DNA of 64,000 bases, from assembly GCF_026341275.1 (NCBI RefSeq), contig NZ_JAIFZO010000002.1, positions 2,953,264 through 3,017,263 of the forward strand. Reading direction: 5' to 3'. Numbering within the stretch: the stretch's first letter is position 1; each line of letters starts with the position of its first letter. The position numbers were made by a program, and so were the translations under genes. The stretch comes from Streptomyces ortus. Lineage in GTDB: Bacteria; Actinomycetota; Actinomycetes; Streptomycetales; Streptomycetaceae. The notes beneath the pieces were generated by a model. That model did no database searches. It saw only the letters and a program-made list of their open reading frames with translations, and was not told where the DNA came from. Shown here in pieces: positions 35,726-44,608 of the stretch.

Positions 35726-35753
35726 TTGACTTAGACAAAGTCTATTGTAGGAT
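35726..35753 (+). promoter_or_regulatory. Catalase promoter with CatR-like palindrome
   Basis: TTGACT (35726-35731) and TAGGAT (35748-35753) are 16 nt apart. Between them lies the palindrome TAGAC-AAA-GTCTA (35732-35744), placed to block RNA polymerase. This arrangement fits repression by the adjacent Fur-family gene and relief by peroxide. That CatR binds this site is inferred. Confidence 0.65.
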
Positions 35754-35827
35754 CGAGCTTGGCTCTGGCGCTGATTGAGGGTGGGGCCGATGGACAGGGC
35801 CGGCAAGGAATGACGCAGGAGGCGCAC

Positions 35828-37279
35828 GTGACGCAGGGACCGCTTACGACGGAGGCCGGCGCGCCGGTGGCCGACAACCAGAACAGCGAGACCGCGGGCA
35901 TCGGCGGCCCGGTCCTCGTCCAGGACCAGCTCCTGCTGGAGAAGCTCGCGCACTTCAACCGCGAGCGCATTCCGGAGCGGGTCGTGCACGCCCGTGGCGC
36001 CGGCGCCTACGGCACGTTCACCGTCACCGCCGATGTCACCGGGTACACGCGCGCCGCGTTCCTCTCCGAGGTCGGCAGGCGGACCGAGACCTTCCTGCGC
36101 TTCTCCACGGTGGCCGGCAACCTCGGCTCGGCCGACGCCGTCCGTGACCCGCGCGGCTGGGCCCTGAAGTTCTACACCGAGGAGGGCAACTACGACCTCG
36201 TCGGCAACAACACCCCGGTCTTCTTCGTCAAGGACGCCATCAAGTTCCCCGACTTCATCCACACGCAGAAGCGCGACCCGTACACGGGCTCGCAGGAAGC
36301 CGACAACGTGTGGGACTTCTGGGGGCTCAGCCCGGAGAGCACCCATCAGGTGACCTGGCTCTTCGGTGACCGCGGTATTCCGGCCTCGTACCGTCACATG
36401 AACGGGTACGGCTCGCACACCTACCAGTGGAACAACGAGGCCGGCGAGGTCTTCTGGGTCAAGTACCACTTCAAGACCGACCAGGGCATCAAGAACCTGA
36501 CGACCGAGGAAGCCGTGAAGGTCTCGGGCCTCGACCCCGACTCGCACCAGCGTGATCTGCGGGAGTCGATCGAGCGCGGCGACTACCCCTCCTGGACCGT
36601 GCAGGTGCAGATCATGCCCGCGGCCGACGCGGCGACCTACCGCTTCAACCCGTTCGACCTCACCAAGGTGTGGCCGCACGAGGACTACCCGCCGATCGAG
36701 ATCGGGAAGCTGGAGCTCAACCGCAACCCGGAGAACATCTTCGCCGAGGTCGAGCAGAGCGTCTTCAGCCCCGCGCACTTCGTGCCGGGCATCGGACCCT
36801 CGCCCGACAAGATGCTGCAGGGCCGCCTCTTCGCGTACGGCGACGCCCACCGCTACCGCGTCGGCGTCAACGCCGACCATCTGCCGGTGAACCGCCCGCA
36901 CGCCACCGAGGCGCGGACCAACTCGCGGGACGGCTTCCTGTACGACGGCCGCCACAAGGGTGCGAAGAACTACGAGCCGAACAGCTTCGGCGGGCCCGTC
37001 CAGACGGACCGGCCGCTGTGGCAGCCCCTCCCCGTCACCGGTGTCACCGGCAACGGCGAGGCGCCCGTCCACGCCGAGGACAACGACTTCGTACAGGCGG
37101 GCAATCTCTACCGGCTGATGTCCGAGGGCGAGAAGGAGCGGCTGATCGCCAACCTGGCGGGGTTCATCGCCGAGGTCTCGCGCGACGACATCGCCGCGCG
37201 GGCGATCGGCAACTTCCGTCAGGCCGACGAGGACTTCGGCAAGCGGCTGGACGCCGCGGTCCAGGCCCTGCGCGGCTGA
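35828..37279 (+). CDS. katA: Monofunctional heme catalase (CatA/KatA)
   Basis: A 483-residue clade 3 catalase that dismutates hydrogen peroxide. The catalytic His is in RVVHARGAGAYG, the Asn in LVGNNTPVFFVKD, and the heme-ligand Tyr in LFAYGDAHRYRVG; DPRGWALKFYTEEGN and NRPHATEARTNSRDG are also typical. Full length without a C-terminal flavodoxin extension. GTG 35828 is chosen because AGGAGG is 6 nt upstream, giving MTQGPLTTEAG. A strong hairpin follows the gene. Confidence 0.96.
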   Translation: MTQGPLTTEAGAPVADNQNSETAGIGGPVLVQDQLLLEKLAHFNRERIPERVVHARGAGAYGTFTVTADVTGYTRAAFLSEVGRRTETFLRFSTVAGNLGSADAVRDPRGWALKFYTEEGNYDLVGNNTPVFFVKDAIKFPDFIHTQKRDPYTGSQEADNVWDFWGLSPESTHQVTWLFGDRGIPASYRHMNGYGSHTYQWNNEAGEVFWVKYHFKTDQGIKNLTTEEAVKVSGLDPDSHQRDLRESIERGDYPSWTVQVQIMPAADAATYRFNPFDLTKVWPHEDYPPIEIGKLELNRNPENIFAEVEQSVFSPAHFVPGIGPSPDKMLQGRLFAYGDAHRYRVGVNADHLPVNRPHATEARTNSRDGFLYDGRHKGAKNYEPNSFGGPVQTDRPLWQPLPVTGVTGNGEAPVHAEDNDFVQAGNLYRLMSEGEKERLIANLAGFIAEVSRDDIAARAIGNFRQADEDFGKRLDAAVQALRG

Positions 37280-37306
37280 CACCAGCACTGGATCGCTTGC
37301 CGTAGA

Positions 37307-37347
37307 GAGCGGGCCGGACTCCCTCGTACCGGGGAGCCGGCCCGCTC
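37307..37347. terminator. Terminator after the catalase gene
   Basis: GAGCGGGCCGG pairs with CCGGCCCGCTC and the inner CTCCC pairs with GGGAG across one bulge. It separates katA from the converging CBS gene. Confidence 0.75.
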
Positions 37348-37386
37348 ACCTGTGTGCCGCCGCTCACTCAGGACCCGGCGGGGCTC

Positions 37387-37779
37387 TCAGGCCGGGGCGG
37401 GCTGACGGAGTGGTGCCCAGCAGCGGATGATGTCGCGGACCGAGACGATGCCGACCGGTTCGCCGTGGTCGAGGACGATGAGGTGTCGGAAACCGCCGTG
37501 GGACATCGCCCGGGCGGCCTCCTCCAGGGTCCAGGTCGGGGCCGCGAACACCACGTCGGTGGTGGTGTGCGCGTGCGCCCGCTCGGTGTCCGGGTTCTGG
37601 CCCAGGCCGATGGAGTTGAGGATGTCGCGCTCGGTGAGGATGCCGATCCCGATGCCGTCGGGGTCGAGGACCACGGCCGCGCCGACGCGGCGTGCGGCCA
37701 TCAGTGCGGAGGACTTCCGGAGTGTGTGGGCGGGGCCGATGGTGAGGACCACGGTGCTCATGGCGTCGCGGACGAGCAT
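37387..37779 (-). CDS. CBS-domain-pair protein
   Basis: About 130 residues containing two CBS motifs: MLVRDAMSTVVLTIGP with GAAVVLDPDGIGIGILTERDIL, then TWTLEEAARAMSHGGFRHLIVLDHGEPVGIVSVRDII. This Bateman module binds adenine nucleotides and usually reports energy state. As a stand-alone protein it must act on an unknown partner. ATG 37779 is chosen because AGGAGG lies 11 nt upstream; the GTG at 37791 is fused to that site and cannot be the start. Confidence 0.88.
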   Translation of the reverse strand: MLVRDAMSTVVLTIGPAHTLRKSSALMAARRVGAAVVLDPDGIGIGILTERDILNSIGLGQNPDTERAHAHTTTDVVFAAPTWTLEEAARAMSHGGFRHLIVLDHGEPVGIVSVRDIIRCWAPLRQPAPA

Positions 37780-37805
37780 GGACGGAGCCACCTCCTACGA
37801 ATCCG

Positions 37806-37833
37806 TTCGTTAACGAATTCACAAGTTCACAAG
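37806..37833 (-). promoter_or_regulatory. Palindrome and direct repeat upstream of the CBS gene
   Basis: A perfect 12-bp palindrome TTCGTTAACGAA (37806-37817) is followed at once by two copies of TTCACAAG. It is unusually A/T-rich for this DNA and lies 27-54 bp before the CBS start, where an operator would be expected. The regulator is unknown. Confidence 0.45.
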
Positions 37834-38044
37834 TGGGGGGACTCTCAGAGTCGCAGTCAAAGGGAGGGTCAACAAGAGGGCGCACACGGCCGATTCGGGG
37901 CGCGTGTCGGGTCACCCGCGCCCCCGACGGCTCCACGCGCCTCACGAGCGCCGGTCAGCCTGTGCCGGTCAACCTGCGCCGACCGGCCCGCGGCGTCGGC
38001 TGTCTGATCGGACGCGGGCGGTCGCGTTCGATCGGGTACGCCGA

Positions 38045-38845
38045 CTAGTAGCGCTGGTTCAGGTAGCCGAGCAGCTCGTCGTGGAGGATGCCGTTCGAGG
38101 CCGCCGCGTTGCCGCTGTGCGGGCCCGGGCGGCCGTCGAGGCCGGTGAAGGAGCCGCCCGCCTCGGTCACCACGATCGCGGTGGCCGCCATGTCCCAGAG
38201 GGAGAGTTCCGGTTCCGCGCAGATGTCCACCGAGCCCTCGGCGACCATCATGTACGGCCAGAAGTCGCCGTACGCGCGCGTGCGCCACACCTCGCGGGAC
38301 AGGTCCAGGAAGCCGTCCAGCAGGCTGCGCTCCTCCCAGCCGCTCAGGGAGGAGTACGCGAACGAGGCGTCCTTCATCCGCGAGACCTGGGAGACCTGCA
38401 GGCGGGACGCGGACGACAGGCTGCGGCCCGTGAAGGCTCCGTGGCCCTTCGACGCCCACCAGCGGCGGGCCAGCGCGGGGGCGGAGACCACGCCGACGAC
38501 CGGCTGGTAGCCGCCCTCGCCCGCCTCCATCAGCGCGATCAGCGTGGCCCAGACGGGGACTCCGCGTACGTAGTTCTTGGTGCCGTCGATCGGGTCGATC
38601 ACCCAGCGGCGGGGGCCCGTGCCTTCCACCCCGTACTCCTCGCCGAGGATCGCGTCCCGTGGCCGTGCCCGTCCGAGGTGGCCGCGGATCAGTTCCTCGG
38701 CGGCCTTGTCGGCCTCGCTCACCGGGGTCATGTCCGGCTTGGTCTCGACCTTGAGGTCGAGCGCCTTGAACCGGTCCATCGTCGCGGCGTCGGCGGCGTC
38801 CGCCAGGACGTGGGCGAGGCGCAGGTCATCGCGGTAGTCGGGCAT
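38045..38845 (-). CDS. hisN: Histidinol-phosphatase, inositol monophosphatase type (HisN)
   Basis: A 266-residue IMPase-fold enzyme. Metal-site motifs are LGEEYG, WVIDPIDGTKNYVRG and LSLWDMAATAIVVTEAGG. GDFWPYMMVAEGSVDI is the phosphatase segment. Actinobacteria complete histidine synthesis with a phosphatase of this superfamily, and the locus corresponds to hisN (SCO5208) in S. coelicolor. Histidinol phosphate specificity comes from that correspondence and not from a visible residue. Confidence 0.85.
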   Translation of the reverse strand: MPDYRDDLRLAHVLADAADAATMDRFKALDLKVETKPDMTPVSEADKAAEELIRGHLGRARPRDAILGEEYGVEGTGPRRWVIDPIDGTKNYVRGVPVWATLIALMEAGEGGYQPVVGVVSAPALARRWWASKGHGAFTGRSLSSASRLQVSQVSRMKDASFAYSSLSGWEERSLLDGFLDLSREVWRTRAYGDFWPYMMVAEGSVDICAEPELSLWDMAATAIVVTEAGGSFTGLDGRPGPHSGNAAASNGILHDELLGYLNQRY

Positions 38846-39161
38846 GGGGGAACGGTACCGCTCCGCGGGGTGCGGCTATAGGGCTGGGGTTGTGGAGAGG
38901 GTGGGGGGTGGTTGTGGGTGCGTGCGTTGGTGCCTGCGCGGCCGGAGGCCTGCGCCGTTCCCCGCGCCCCTCAAGGCGAAAAGATTGCGCCGTTCCCCGC
39001 GCCCCCAAAAGCAAAAGACTGCGCCGTTCCCCGCGCCCCCTGAGGGCGTGCGGGCCCGCGGTCGTGTGGGGTGTGCGCCCCGTAGGTCGTGCGAAGTCTT
39101 GACAGTGCATCCGCGCGCGTCAACTCTGATGCGCAGAGCCGATCGCCCCAGGGAGGCGATG
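38846..39161. other. Intergenic region with a short repeat array and a possible tetR promoter
   Basis: About 316 bp between the divergent hisN and tetR genes. It holds three copies of a 20-bp GC repeat (38951-39039), and a TTGACA (39099) with AACTCT 17 nt later that may serve tetR. TTGAC and GTCAA also form a spaced inverted repeat there. No gene is seen. Confidence 0.5.
38951..39039. repeat. Three copies of a 20-bp GC repeat
   Basis: TGCGCCGTTCCCCGCGCCCC starts at 38951, 38986 and 39020, separated by short A-rich spacers (CGAAAAGAT and AAAAGCAAAAGAC). This GTTCCCCGCGCCCC core is common between Streptomyces genes. Confidence 0.85.
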
Positions 39162-39773
39162 ATGCCTGCAGCGCGGGAATCCCTACTGGACGCCGCCTAT
39201 TCGGCACTCGGACGCCGTCCGTGGTCCGCCGTACGGATGGTCGACGTGGCCGCCGTCGCCGGGGTCTCCCGGCAGACCCTCTACAACGAGTTCGGCAGCA
39301 AGGAAGGCCTCGCCCGCGCGCTCGTACGGCGCGAGGCGGACGCGTACCTCGCCGGGGTGGAGCGGGCTCTGGTGAGCCGGCCCGAGCCCCGCGAACGGCT
39401 GGCCGCCGCCGCGGAGTGGACGGCGTCCGCGGCCCGGGGGAACGTGCTGGTGCGCGCGATGCTCACGGGATGCTGGGGAGAACGGCTGCCCTCTCCCACC
39501 CTGTCCGCCGTGCCGTCGTCCTCGGCCGTGCCCGCCCAGCGCCGGGCCGACGGACCGCTGCCCTCGCCCGGCGACTTCGTGGCGCTGGTACGGGACCGGG
39601 CCGTCGCCTCGCTCGGCGCCCACGGCGGGTCGAGGGCGGAGGCGGCGGAGCTGGCCAGGGCCTGTGAACTCGCGGTGCGGCTGGGGGTGTCGTGCGTGCT
39701 GGCCCCGGCGGGCGAGGGAGGCACGGCGGGACTGGTCCGCAGCGCCCTCGCCATGGTGCGGTCCGTGGTCTGA
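39162..39773 (+). CDS. TetR-family transcriptional regulator
   Basis: A 203-residue TetR-type repressor. The N-terminal helix-turn-helix is MVDVAAVAGVSRQTLYNEFGSKEGLARALV; the C-terminal ligand domain is family-variable and Ala/Arg-rich. GGGAGG is 5 nt before ATG 39162 (MPAARESLLDAAY); ATGs at 39159 and 39129 are alternatives. It converges with the Gdx-type SMR transporter gene, whose control by this regulator is possible but not shown. Confidence 0.88.
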   Translation: MPAARESLLDAAYSALGRRPWSAVRMVDVAAVAGVSRQTLYNEFGSKEGLARALVRREADAYLAGVERALVSRPEPRERLAAAAEWTASAARGNVLVRAMLTGCWGERLPSPTLSAVPSSSAVPAQRRADGPLPSPGDFVALVRDRAVASLGAHGGSRAEAAELARACELAVRLGVSCVLAPAGEGGTAGLVRSALAMVRSVV

Positions 39774-39800
39774 GGTGCGCGCGGCCTGGAAAGGACCGGC

Positions 39801-40124
39801 TCAGTGCGACGAGCCCGACAGCTGCAGGCCGATGACTCCGATGATCACGAACGAGATCGAGACGATCTTCAGCGTGGACACCAGGTCGTCGAGGAAGATC
39901 ATGCCGTAGATCGCGGTGCCCGCCGCGCCGATGCCCGTCCACACCGCGTACGCCGGACCGACGTCGAGCTTCTTCAGGGACAGGGTCAGCAGGCCGAAGC
40001 TGCCCAGTGCGAAGACGCAGAAGGCGATCGTCGGCCAGAGCCTCGTGAAGCCGTGGGAGAGCTTGAGGCAGACGGCGAAACCCGTCTCAAGGAACCCCGC
40101 CACGACGACCAGCAGCCACGCCAT
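39801..40124 (-). CDS. Small multidrug resistance transporter, Gdx/SugE type
   Basis: A 107-residue four-helix protein. Proton-coupling Glu is E13 (AGFLETGFAVCLK), HGFTRLWPTI and GPAYAVWTGIGAAGTAIYG are the Gdx signature, separating it from EmrE-type multidrug pumps. Characterised Gdx proteins export guanidinium as antiparallel dimers in the inner membrane. I find no guanidine riboswitch upstream. ATG 40124 follows GGGAGGG. A GCATAC/GTATGC inverted repeat (40173-40196) lies in its promoter region. Confidence 0.88.
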   Translation of the reverse strand: MAWLLVVVAGFLETGFAVCLKLSHGFTRLWPTIAFCVFALGSFGLLTLSLKKLDVGPAYAVWTGIGAAGTAIYGMIFLDDLVSTLKIVSISFVIIGVIGLQLSGSSH

Positions 40125-40244
40125 GTGATGCCCTCCCACGCTCCGTGACCGCTTGTTGTCGCTTGGTGAACTGCATACGACTTGGTGCGAGTATGCCTTT
40201 ACCGTCGCGACAGGGATGCAAACAACACAGAGGTCGTGCGGCGA

Positions 40245-41255
40245 TCAGTCGCCCTCGCGCCGCTCCCGCGTCGAGAGCAGCCGGCGCAGCGAGTAGAGGC
40301 GGGCCGGGTCCGCGTGTCCCTCGGCGACCCACGCGTCCAGCGCGCAGTCCGGCTCGTCGTGGCTGCACGCGCGCGGGCAGCCTTCCGTGCCGGGCTCCAG
40401 ATCGGGGAACGCCTTGATGACCTGCGAGGGGTCCACATGGTGCAGCCCGAAGGACCGCACGCCCGGCGTGTCGACCAGCCAGCCCTCGTCGCCCGGCAGC
40501 GGCACCGCGCGCGCCGAGGTCGTGGTGTGCCTGCCGCGGCCCGTGACCGCGTTGACGACACCCGTGGAGCGCCGCCGCTCCGTCGACACGAGCGCGTTGA
40601 CCAGCGTCGTCTTGCCCACACCCGAGTGTCCGACGAACGCGGTGATCTTGCCGTCCAGCTGCTTGCGTACGCGGTCCACGGCTTCGCCGCTCTCCAGCTC
40701 CTCCCGGCTCGTGACGACGTACGGGACGCCCAGTGCCCCGTACAGCTCCAGGAGTTCGTCGGGGGACGCCAGGTCCGACTTGGTGAGGACGAGGAGCGGG
40801 TCGAGGCCTCCCGCGTACGCCGCGACCAGGCAGCGGTCGATCAGACGGGGGCGGGGCTCCGGGTCGGCGAGGGCCGTGACGATGGCCAGTTGGTCGGCGT
40901 TGGCGACGACCACCCGCTCGTACGGATCGTCGTCGTCGGCCGTGCGGCGCAGGACCGAGGTCCGCGGCTCGATGCGGACGATCCGGGCGAGGGTGTCCTT
41001 CTTGCCGGTCAGATCGCCGACGATGGCCACCCGGTCGCCGACGACCGCCGCCTTGCGGCCCAGTTCGCGTGCCTTCATGGCGAAGACGACGCGGTCCTCG
41101 ACCAGGCATGTCAGCCGGCCGCGGTCGACGGTGAGGACCATGCCCGCCGCCGCGTCCTCGTGCTTGGGACGGATGTTGGTCCGCGGCCGGTTGCCCTTGC
41201 GGTTCGGGCGCTCCCGGATGTCGTCCTCGTCGGTGTGCTTGCCGTAACGGCGCAT
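40245..41255 (-). CDS. rsgA: Ribosome small-subunit GTPase RsgA
   Basis: A 336-residue circularly permuted GTPase that matures the 30S subunit. An OB-fold N-terminus (GRLTCLVEDRVVFAMKARELG) is followed by the permuted G-motifs LVLTKSD (G4), GHSGVGKTT (G1) and DTPGVRSFG (G3). A zinc knuckle follows (CPRACSHDEPDC), with a basic C-terminal helix. The N-terminal 40 residues are charged and disordered. It sits 16 bp after aroA in the same direction, an arrangement conserved in actinobacteria. Confidence 0.94.
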   Translation of the reverse strand: MRRYGKHTDEDDIRERPNRKGNRPRTNIRPKHEDAAAGMVLTVDRGRLTCLVEDRVVFAMKARELGRKAAVVGDRVAIVGDLTGKKDTLARIVRIEPRTSVLRRTADDDDPYERVVVANADQLAIVTALADPEPRPRLIDRCLVAAYAGGLDPLLVLTKSDLASPDELLELYGALGVPYVVTSREELESGEAVDRVRKQLDGKITAFVGHSGVGKTTLVNALVSTERRRSTGVVNAVTGRGRHTTTSARAVPLPGDEGWLVDTPGVRSFGLHHVDPSQVIKAFPDLEPGTEGCPRACSHDEPDCALDAWVAEGHADPARLYSLRRLLSTRERREGD

Positions 41256-41271
41256 GATCCCGGTCCGCCCG

Positions 41272-42588
41272 TCAGTTCCCGAGCATTCCGGCCCACAGAG
41301 CGGGAAAGTCGGGCAGGGTCTTCGCCGTCGTCGCCACGTTCTCGATCTGTACGCCCTCCACAGCGAGGCCGATGATCGCGCCCGCGGTCGCCATGCGGTG
41401 GTCGTCGTACGTGTGGAAGATGCCGCCGTGCAGCGGGCGCGGGCGGATGTGCAGGCCGTCGGCGGTCTCGGTGACGTCACCGCCGAGTTCGTTGATCTCC
41501 TTGGTGAGCGCGGCCAGCCGGTCCGTCTCGTGCAGCCGCAGATGGGCCACGCCGCTGAGGGTCGAGGGGGAGTCGGCCAGCGCCGCGACCGCCGCGATGC
41601 CCGGGGTCAGCTCGCCGACCTCGCCCAGATCCACGTCGAGCCCGTGGATCGAGCCGGAACCGGTGAACTCAAGGCCCCGCTCCGTCAGTTCGCAGGAACC
41701 GCCCATCTCGGTGAAGATCTCGCGCAGCCTGTCACCCGGCTGGGTGGTGCGGGCGGGCCAGTCGGGGATGACGACCGTACCGCCGGTGACCAGCGCGGCG
41801 GCCAGGAACGGCTGGGCGTTCGACAGGTCCGGCTCGACCGTCAGGTCGCGGCCCAGCAGCGCGCCCGGCGTGACCCGCCAGACGTTCGGCTCGCCGCCCG
41901 ACTCCGGGGTGTCCACCTGGGCGCCGATCGAGCGCAGCATGTCGACGGTCATCCGGATGTGCGGCATGGACGGCAGCGTCGAGCCCGTGTGCCGTACCTC
42001 CACGCCCTGGTTGAAGCGCGGTCCCGACAGCAGCAGCGCCGACACGAACTGCGAGGACGAGGACGCGTCGATCTCCACGGGGCCGCCCTCCAGCGCCCCG
42101 CCGCCCTGCACGGTCAGCGGCAGCGCGCCGCGGCCGTCGTCGTCGATACGGGCCCCGAGGGCGCGCAGGCCGTCGATCACGCCGTGCAGCGGCCGCTCGT
42201 ACGAACGGGGGTCGCCGTCGAACCGTACGGGGCCGTCGGCGAGCGTGGCGACCGGCGGGAGGAAGCGCATCACGGTGCCGGCGTTGCCCACGTCGACCGT
42301 GGTCGGGCCCTGCAGGCCCGAGGGGATGACCCGCCATGCCTCGCCCGAACCGTCCGGGCCCACGCCCTCCTCGATCCCGACGCCCATCGCCCGCAGGGCA
42401 CCGGCCATCAGGAGAGTGTCGCGGGAACGCAGCGGGCGGCGGAGCCAGCCGGGCTCGGCGGCGAGTGCCGCGAGGACGAGCGCGCGGTTGGTGACCGACT
42501 TGGACCCGGGCACGTGGACCGTCGCGTCGACGGCTCCGCTCGCGTGCGGGGCGGGCCAGAGGGCGGTGAGTGCGGGGTTAACGGGCAT
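41272..42588 (-). CDS. aroA: 3-phosphoshikimate 1-carboxyvinyltransferase (EPSP synthase)
   Basis: A 438-residue AroA that joins shikimate 3-phosphate and phosphoenolpyruvate in the aromatic pathway. VPGSKSVTNRALVLAALA has the substrate lysine, VGNAGTVMRFLPP the phosphoenolpyruvate loop, SYERPLHGVIDGLRALGA and SSSSQFVSALLL the shikimate site, and YDDHRMATAGA the C-terminal signature. ATG 42588 gives the usual length. It is the first gene of the aroA-rsgA pair. Confidence 0.96.
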   Translation of the reverse strand: MPVNPALTALWPAPHASGAVDATVHVPGSKSVTNRALVLAALAAEPGWLRRPLRSRDTLLMAGALRAMGVGIEEGVGPDGSGEAWRVIPSGLQGPTTVDVGNAGTVMRFLPPVATLADGPVRFDGDPRSYERPLHGVIDGLRALGARIDDDGRGALPLTVQGGGALEGGPVEIDASSSSQFVSALLLSGPRFNQGVEVRHTGSTLPSMPHIRMTVDMLRSIGAQVDTPESGGEPNVWRVTPGALLGRDLTVEPDLSNAQPFLAAALVTGGTVVIPDWPARTTQPGDRLREIFTEMGGSCELTERGLEFTGSGSIHGLDVDLGEVGELTPGIAAVAALADSPSTLSGVAHLRLHETDRLAALTKEINELGGDVTETADGLHIRPRPLHGGIFHTYDDHRMATAGAIIGLAVEGVQIENVATTAKTLPDFPALWAGMLGN

Positions 42589-42738
42589 GCCCTCACTTTA
42601 GTGGGGGTTCGCGCCGCTGGGTTTGGCAGGGAAAGGCGGTTGTGCGGTGGCTGCGGGGGCGTTGTGGCCGGTCGCGCCCGCGCGCTGGAGCCGCCCGTCG
42701 GTACGGCCCCGCGCCCCTGAAGCCCCTTGGGGGAGCCC

Positions 42739-43461
42739 TCAGCTGTTCAGCAGCCAGTTGGCGCCGGCCAGCAGTGAGCACAGGGACACCGCGTGGAACA
42801 GGAACAGCCACAGGCCCGCCGGTATGTGGGTCAGGCGGGACAGCTGGTCCGCGTCCGAGTCGCCCGCTCCGCCGCGTGAGCGCTTGGCCTGGAGCTCGAA
42901 GGCCGGGCGGACACCGCCCAGCAGCAGGAACCAGACGACGGCGTAGGCGAACGCCGCCTGGACCTGGGGACCGGTCAGCCACGACACCGCCACGAACGTG
43001 CCGCCGGTGACGAGGACGGTCAGGGCGCCGTACGCGTTGCGGATCATCATCAGCATGGCCACGAGCAGCAGGGTGGCCAGCCAGAGCAGCGCGGTGATGT
43101 GGCCGGCCGCCAGCAGCGCCGCGCCGCCCAGGCCGAGCAGCGGGGGAGCCGTGTAGCCCGAGGCCGCCGTGAGGATCATGCCGAGGCCGGTCGGCTTGCC
43201 TCGGCTGACGGTGAGACCGCTGGTGTCGGAGTGCAGCCGGATGCCGCTGAGGCTGCGGCCCGTGAGCAGCGCGACCAGACCGTGGCCGCCCTCGTGGGCG
43301 ATGGTGATGGCGTTGCGCGAGAGCCGCCACACCGGGTGCGGCACGATCGCGGCCAGCGCGGCCACCATCGTGGCGACGACGACCCAGGTGTCCGGGTCGG
43401 GCTGGCTCCCGAAGACCTCGTCCCAGACGGTCGCCAGCGAGGTGGCTGCGGTGCTGTCCAT
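42739..43461 (-). CDS. M50-like membrane metallopeptidase
   Basis: A 240-residue polytopic membrane protein. The zinc motif NAITIAHEGGHGLVALL (HExxH) lies in the first helices, and six or more hydrophobic segments follow (for example LLLVAMLMMIRNAYGALTVLV). This is the M50B-like family of intramembrane peptidases. The second metal-ligand motif typical of S2P enzymes (LDG) is not obvious, so activity is only probable. GGGAG precedes the ATG by 12 nt. Confidence 0.85.
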   Translation of the reverse strand: MDSTAATSLATVWDEVFGSQPDPDTWVVVATMVAALAAIVPHPVWRLSRNAITIAHEGGHGLVALLTGRSLSGIRLHSDTSGLTVSRGKPTGLGMILTAASGYTAPPLLGLGGAALLAAGHITALLWLATLLLVAMLMMIRNAYGALTVLVTGGTFVAVSWLTGPQVQAAFAYAVVWFLLLGGVRPAFELQAKRSRGGAGDSDADQLSRLTHIPAGLWLFLFHAVSLCSLLAGANWLLNS

Positions 43462-43791
43462 TGGTGGCTCGGGCTCCCTTGGGGCGCTGTCGGCGGGGGG
43501 TTCGCGGGTGGGCCAGGCAGTCTGACATGTATGAGCGGACGGAGCGGACGGTAGGTGAGACGCGGATCGGGCGGGGATCGTTCCTGACGGTGAAGGCCCT
43601 GGTCGCAGCGGTGAAGCCCCTGACCGCTCCCGAACTCTTCCGGAACACCTGCTCTACCCTTGGCTGCTGTGCGCGGGCCCGGAGGCAGCTGTGAACCGCT
43701 CCTGAACAGGGCGGGATCCGGGAAGCAGCCGAGACGGTGACCGCGGCGAGGTAGGTTCACGACTGCGTCAGGGTCGGAGGGGTGGTTCCAG
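43462..43791. other. Divergent intergenic region, no clear gene
   Basis: 330 bp between the M50-like and SRAP genes. TAGGTT (43752) could be the -10 of SRAP, and GGAGGGG sits 11 nt before its ATG. A 54-codon frame at 43530-43694 lacks a ribosome-binding site and recognisable features. Confidence 0.5.
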
Positions 43792-44607
43792 ATGTGCGGA
43801 CGGTACGCGGCCAGTCGGGGGCCCGAAGACCTCGCGGGAGTCTTCGAGATCGAGAAGTGGGAGCCGGAGGAGGCCCTGGACCCCGATTTCAACGTGGCCC
43901 CGACCAAGGAGGTCTACGCCGTCCTGGACCGCCCCCTCAAGGGCGCCGACGACCCCGCGCCGGTCCGCCAGCTGCGCCGCCTCAAATGGGGTCTGATCCC
44001 CTCCTGGTCGAAGACGCCCGAGGGCGGCGCCCGGATGATCAACGCCCGTGCCGAGACCGTCCACGAGAAGCCCTCGTTCCGGCGCGCCTTCACCTCCCGG
44101 CGCTGCGTCATACCCGCCGACGGGTATTACGAGTGGGTGACCGGCTCCGGCGAGCGCGACCTGGAGGTGGAGGGCAAGAAGAAGCGGCCCCGCAAGCAGC
44201 CGTACTTCGTGCTCCCCGCCGACGGCTCGGTCTTCGCGATGGCCGGGCTGTACGAGTTCTGGCGGGACAAGACCCTTCCCGACGACCACCCCCGCGCCTG
44301 GTGGGCGACGTGCTCCGTCATCACCACGGAGGCGGAGACCTCCCCGCTCGCGGTCGCCCCGCAGGACGGCCCGCGCACCCTCGCCGAGATCCACCCGCGC
44401 ATGCCGCTCATGCTCACCCCGGACCGCTGGGACGCCTGGCTCGACCCCTCCCGCAAGGACGTCGAGGACCTGCGCTCCCTGCTCGCGCCGCCGCCGGAGG
44501 GGCTCATGCGGGCGTATCCCGTCTCCACGGCGGTGAGCAACGTCCGCAACAACGGTCCGGAGCTGCTGAAGGAGCTGGAGGGGCCCGAGGAGGGCACACT
44601 CTTCTGA
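43792..44607 (+). CDS. SRAP-domain protein (YedK/HMCES)
   Basis: A 271-residue SRAP protein. After Met removal the nucleophile is Cys2 (MCGRYAASRGP). Other active-site parts are MINARAETV (Asn and Arg), DGYYEW (Glu) and AEIHPRMP (His). The family crosslinks to abasic sites in single-stranded DNA and so shields them from cleavage. KWGLIPSWSK is the DNA-contact block. The downstream hydrolase gene begins 1 nt after its stop, so the two are cotranscribed. Confidence 0.93.
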   Translation: MCGRYAASRGPEDLAGVFEIEKWEPEEALDPDFNVAPTKEVYAVLDRPLKGADDPAPVRQLRRLKWGLIPSWSKTPEGGARMINARAETVHEKPSFRRAFTSRRCVIPADGYYEWVTGSGERDLEVEGKKKRPRKQPYFVLPADGSVFAMAGLYEFWRDKTLPDDHPRAWWATCSVITTEAETSPLAVAPQDGPRTLAEIHPRMPLMLTPDRWDAWLDPSRKDVEDLRSLLAPPPEGLMRAYPVSTAVSNVRNNGPELLKELEGPEEGTLF

Positions 44608-44608
44608 C

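Noticed and set aside
40125..40244. Guanidine riboswitch before the Gdx-type transporter
   Set aside because: I looked for ACGR-loop hairpins and conserved ykkC segments on the minus strand and found none; only a 6-bp inverted repeat GCATAC/GTATGC is present.
43530..43694. Short plus-strand frame between the M50-like and SRAP genes
   Set aside because: No ribosome-binding site, no domain and ordinary shadow composition; kept only as a note on the intergenic region.
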